DNA from: Actinomycetota bacterium
GTDB lineage: Bacteria > Actinomycetota > Actinomycetes > S36-B12
DNA: 5,002 bases
NCBI GenBank assembly: GCA_027729865.1
Contig: JAQCBM010000173.1
Span: forward strand, 1-5,002
Reading direction: 5' to 3'
The stretch's first letter is position 1; each line of letters opens with the position of its first letter. Of the stretch, positions 4,906 through 5,002 are shown piece by piece. The notes under the pieces are model-generated. The model saw nothing but the letters and a program-made list of their open reading frames with translations, was not told the origin of the DNA and searched no databases. Position numbers and translations under genes: made by a program.

Positions 4906-5002
4906 CTGCGCTTGATAAATCCACTTCGTCGATCACACCTCGCAACGTCGCGGCACTCACCTTGCCCAGCAGGCGAGCCGCTACCCGACCCTCACGATCG
5001 AT
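4889..5002 (-). CDS. resA: C-terminus of a ResA/TlpA-like thiol-disulfide reductase; N-terminal part outside the window
   Basis: Reading leftward from the right edge in the frame starting at 5002, 37 residues lead to the TGA at 4891-4889. They begin IDREGRVAARLLGKVSAATL and continue into a helix RGVIDEVD. This is the end of a thioredoxin fold of the TlpA/ResA kind: the IDxxGxV strand, a turn, then the final helix that usually reads TLRxxID. The CXXC active site and membrane anchor or lipobox are not in the window. ResA-type proteins sit outside the membrane and reduce the CXXCH cysteines of apocytochrome c using electrons from CcdA, encoded immediately downstream with an overlap of up to 17 nt. 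The assignment rests on the short C-terminal pattern plus the operon context. Confidence 0.8.
   Translation of the reverse strand: MDREGRVAARLLGKVSAATLRGVIDEVDLSSAGEQRG

Noticed and set aside
4902..5000. Reading the right-edge gene in the frame whose TGA overlaps the ccdA GTG as GTGA
   Set aside because: That frame has an internal TGA at 4994-4992 and an unrelated sequence. The neighbouring frame gives a clear TlpA/ResA C-terminus ending at 4889.
1..5002. Defence system, mobile element, prophage, CRISPR array or biosynthetic cluster
   Set aside because: No nuclease, transposase, integrase, spacer repeat or specialised synthase is visible. Apart from two small membrane proteins of unknown function, every supported gene belongs to menaquinone synthesis or cytochrome c maturation, and composition is even throughout.

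Overview
The window reads as a compact stretch of core chromosome from a high-G+C Gram-positive bacterium (Actinomycetota). The evidence is G/C-rich third codon positions, GTG starts, stop/start overlaps, actinobacterial versions of MenA, ResB and CcsB, and two small membrane protein families (DUF4229 and PLDc_N) typical of this phylum. I cannot place it at genus level. I see no mobile element, CRISPR array, rRNA or tRNA, and no compositional break suggesting transfer.

Left part, plus strand (1-968): the last 29 codons of an acyl-CoA-ligase-type gene, probably menE, overlap the GTG start of menA by four bases. Together they point to menaquinone synthesis: a ligase, then the membrane enzyme that prenylates 1,4-dihydroxy-2-naphthoate. 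A small hairpin at the junction contains the menA ribosome-binding site.

Middle (807-1595): a minus-strand DUF4229 membrane protein whose C-terminal 53 codons run antisense through the 3' end of menA. Divergent from it is a small plus-strand PLDc_N-domain membrane protein, possibly made from a leaderless transcript. The divergent spacer carries a 12-bp imperfect direct repeat.

Right part, minus strand (1606-5002): in transcription order, the C-terminus of a ResA/TlpA-like thioredoxin, ccdA, resB and ccsB. This is the complete membrane core of the System II (Ccs/Res) cytochrome c maturation pathway. CcdA carries reductant across the membrane, ResA reduces apocytochrome CXXCH thiols, and ResB-CcsB transports and ligates heme. 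The genes overlap or nearly touch (resA/ccdA up to 17 nt, ccdA/resB a 25-nt gap, resB/ccsB 4 nt), so they look like one operon with its promoter beyond the right edge. It converges on the PLDc_N gene with only 10 bp between stop codons and no recognisable terminator.

The locus as a whole supplies the quinone and cytochrome c parts of the respiratory chain. It is mostly conserved housekeeping content. The interesting signals are at the junctions: a masked ribosome-binding site, a long antisense overlap, a tiny ORF that would bridge ccdA and resB through ATGA overlaps, and unresolved start codons.
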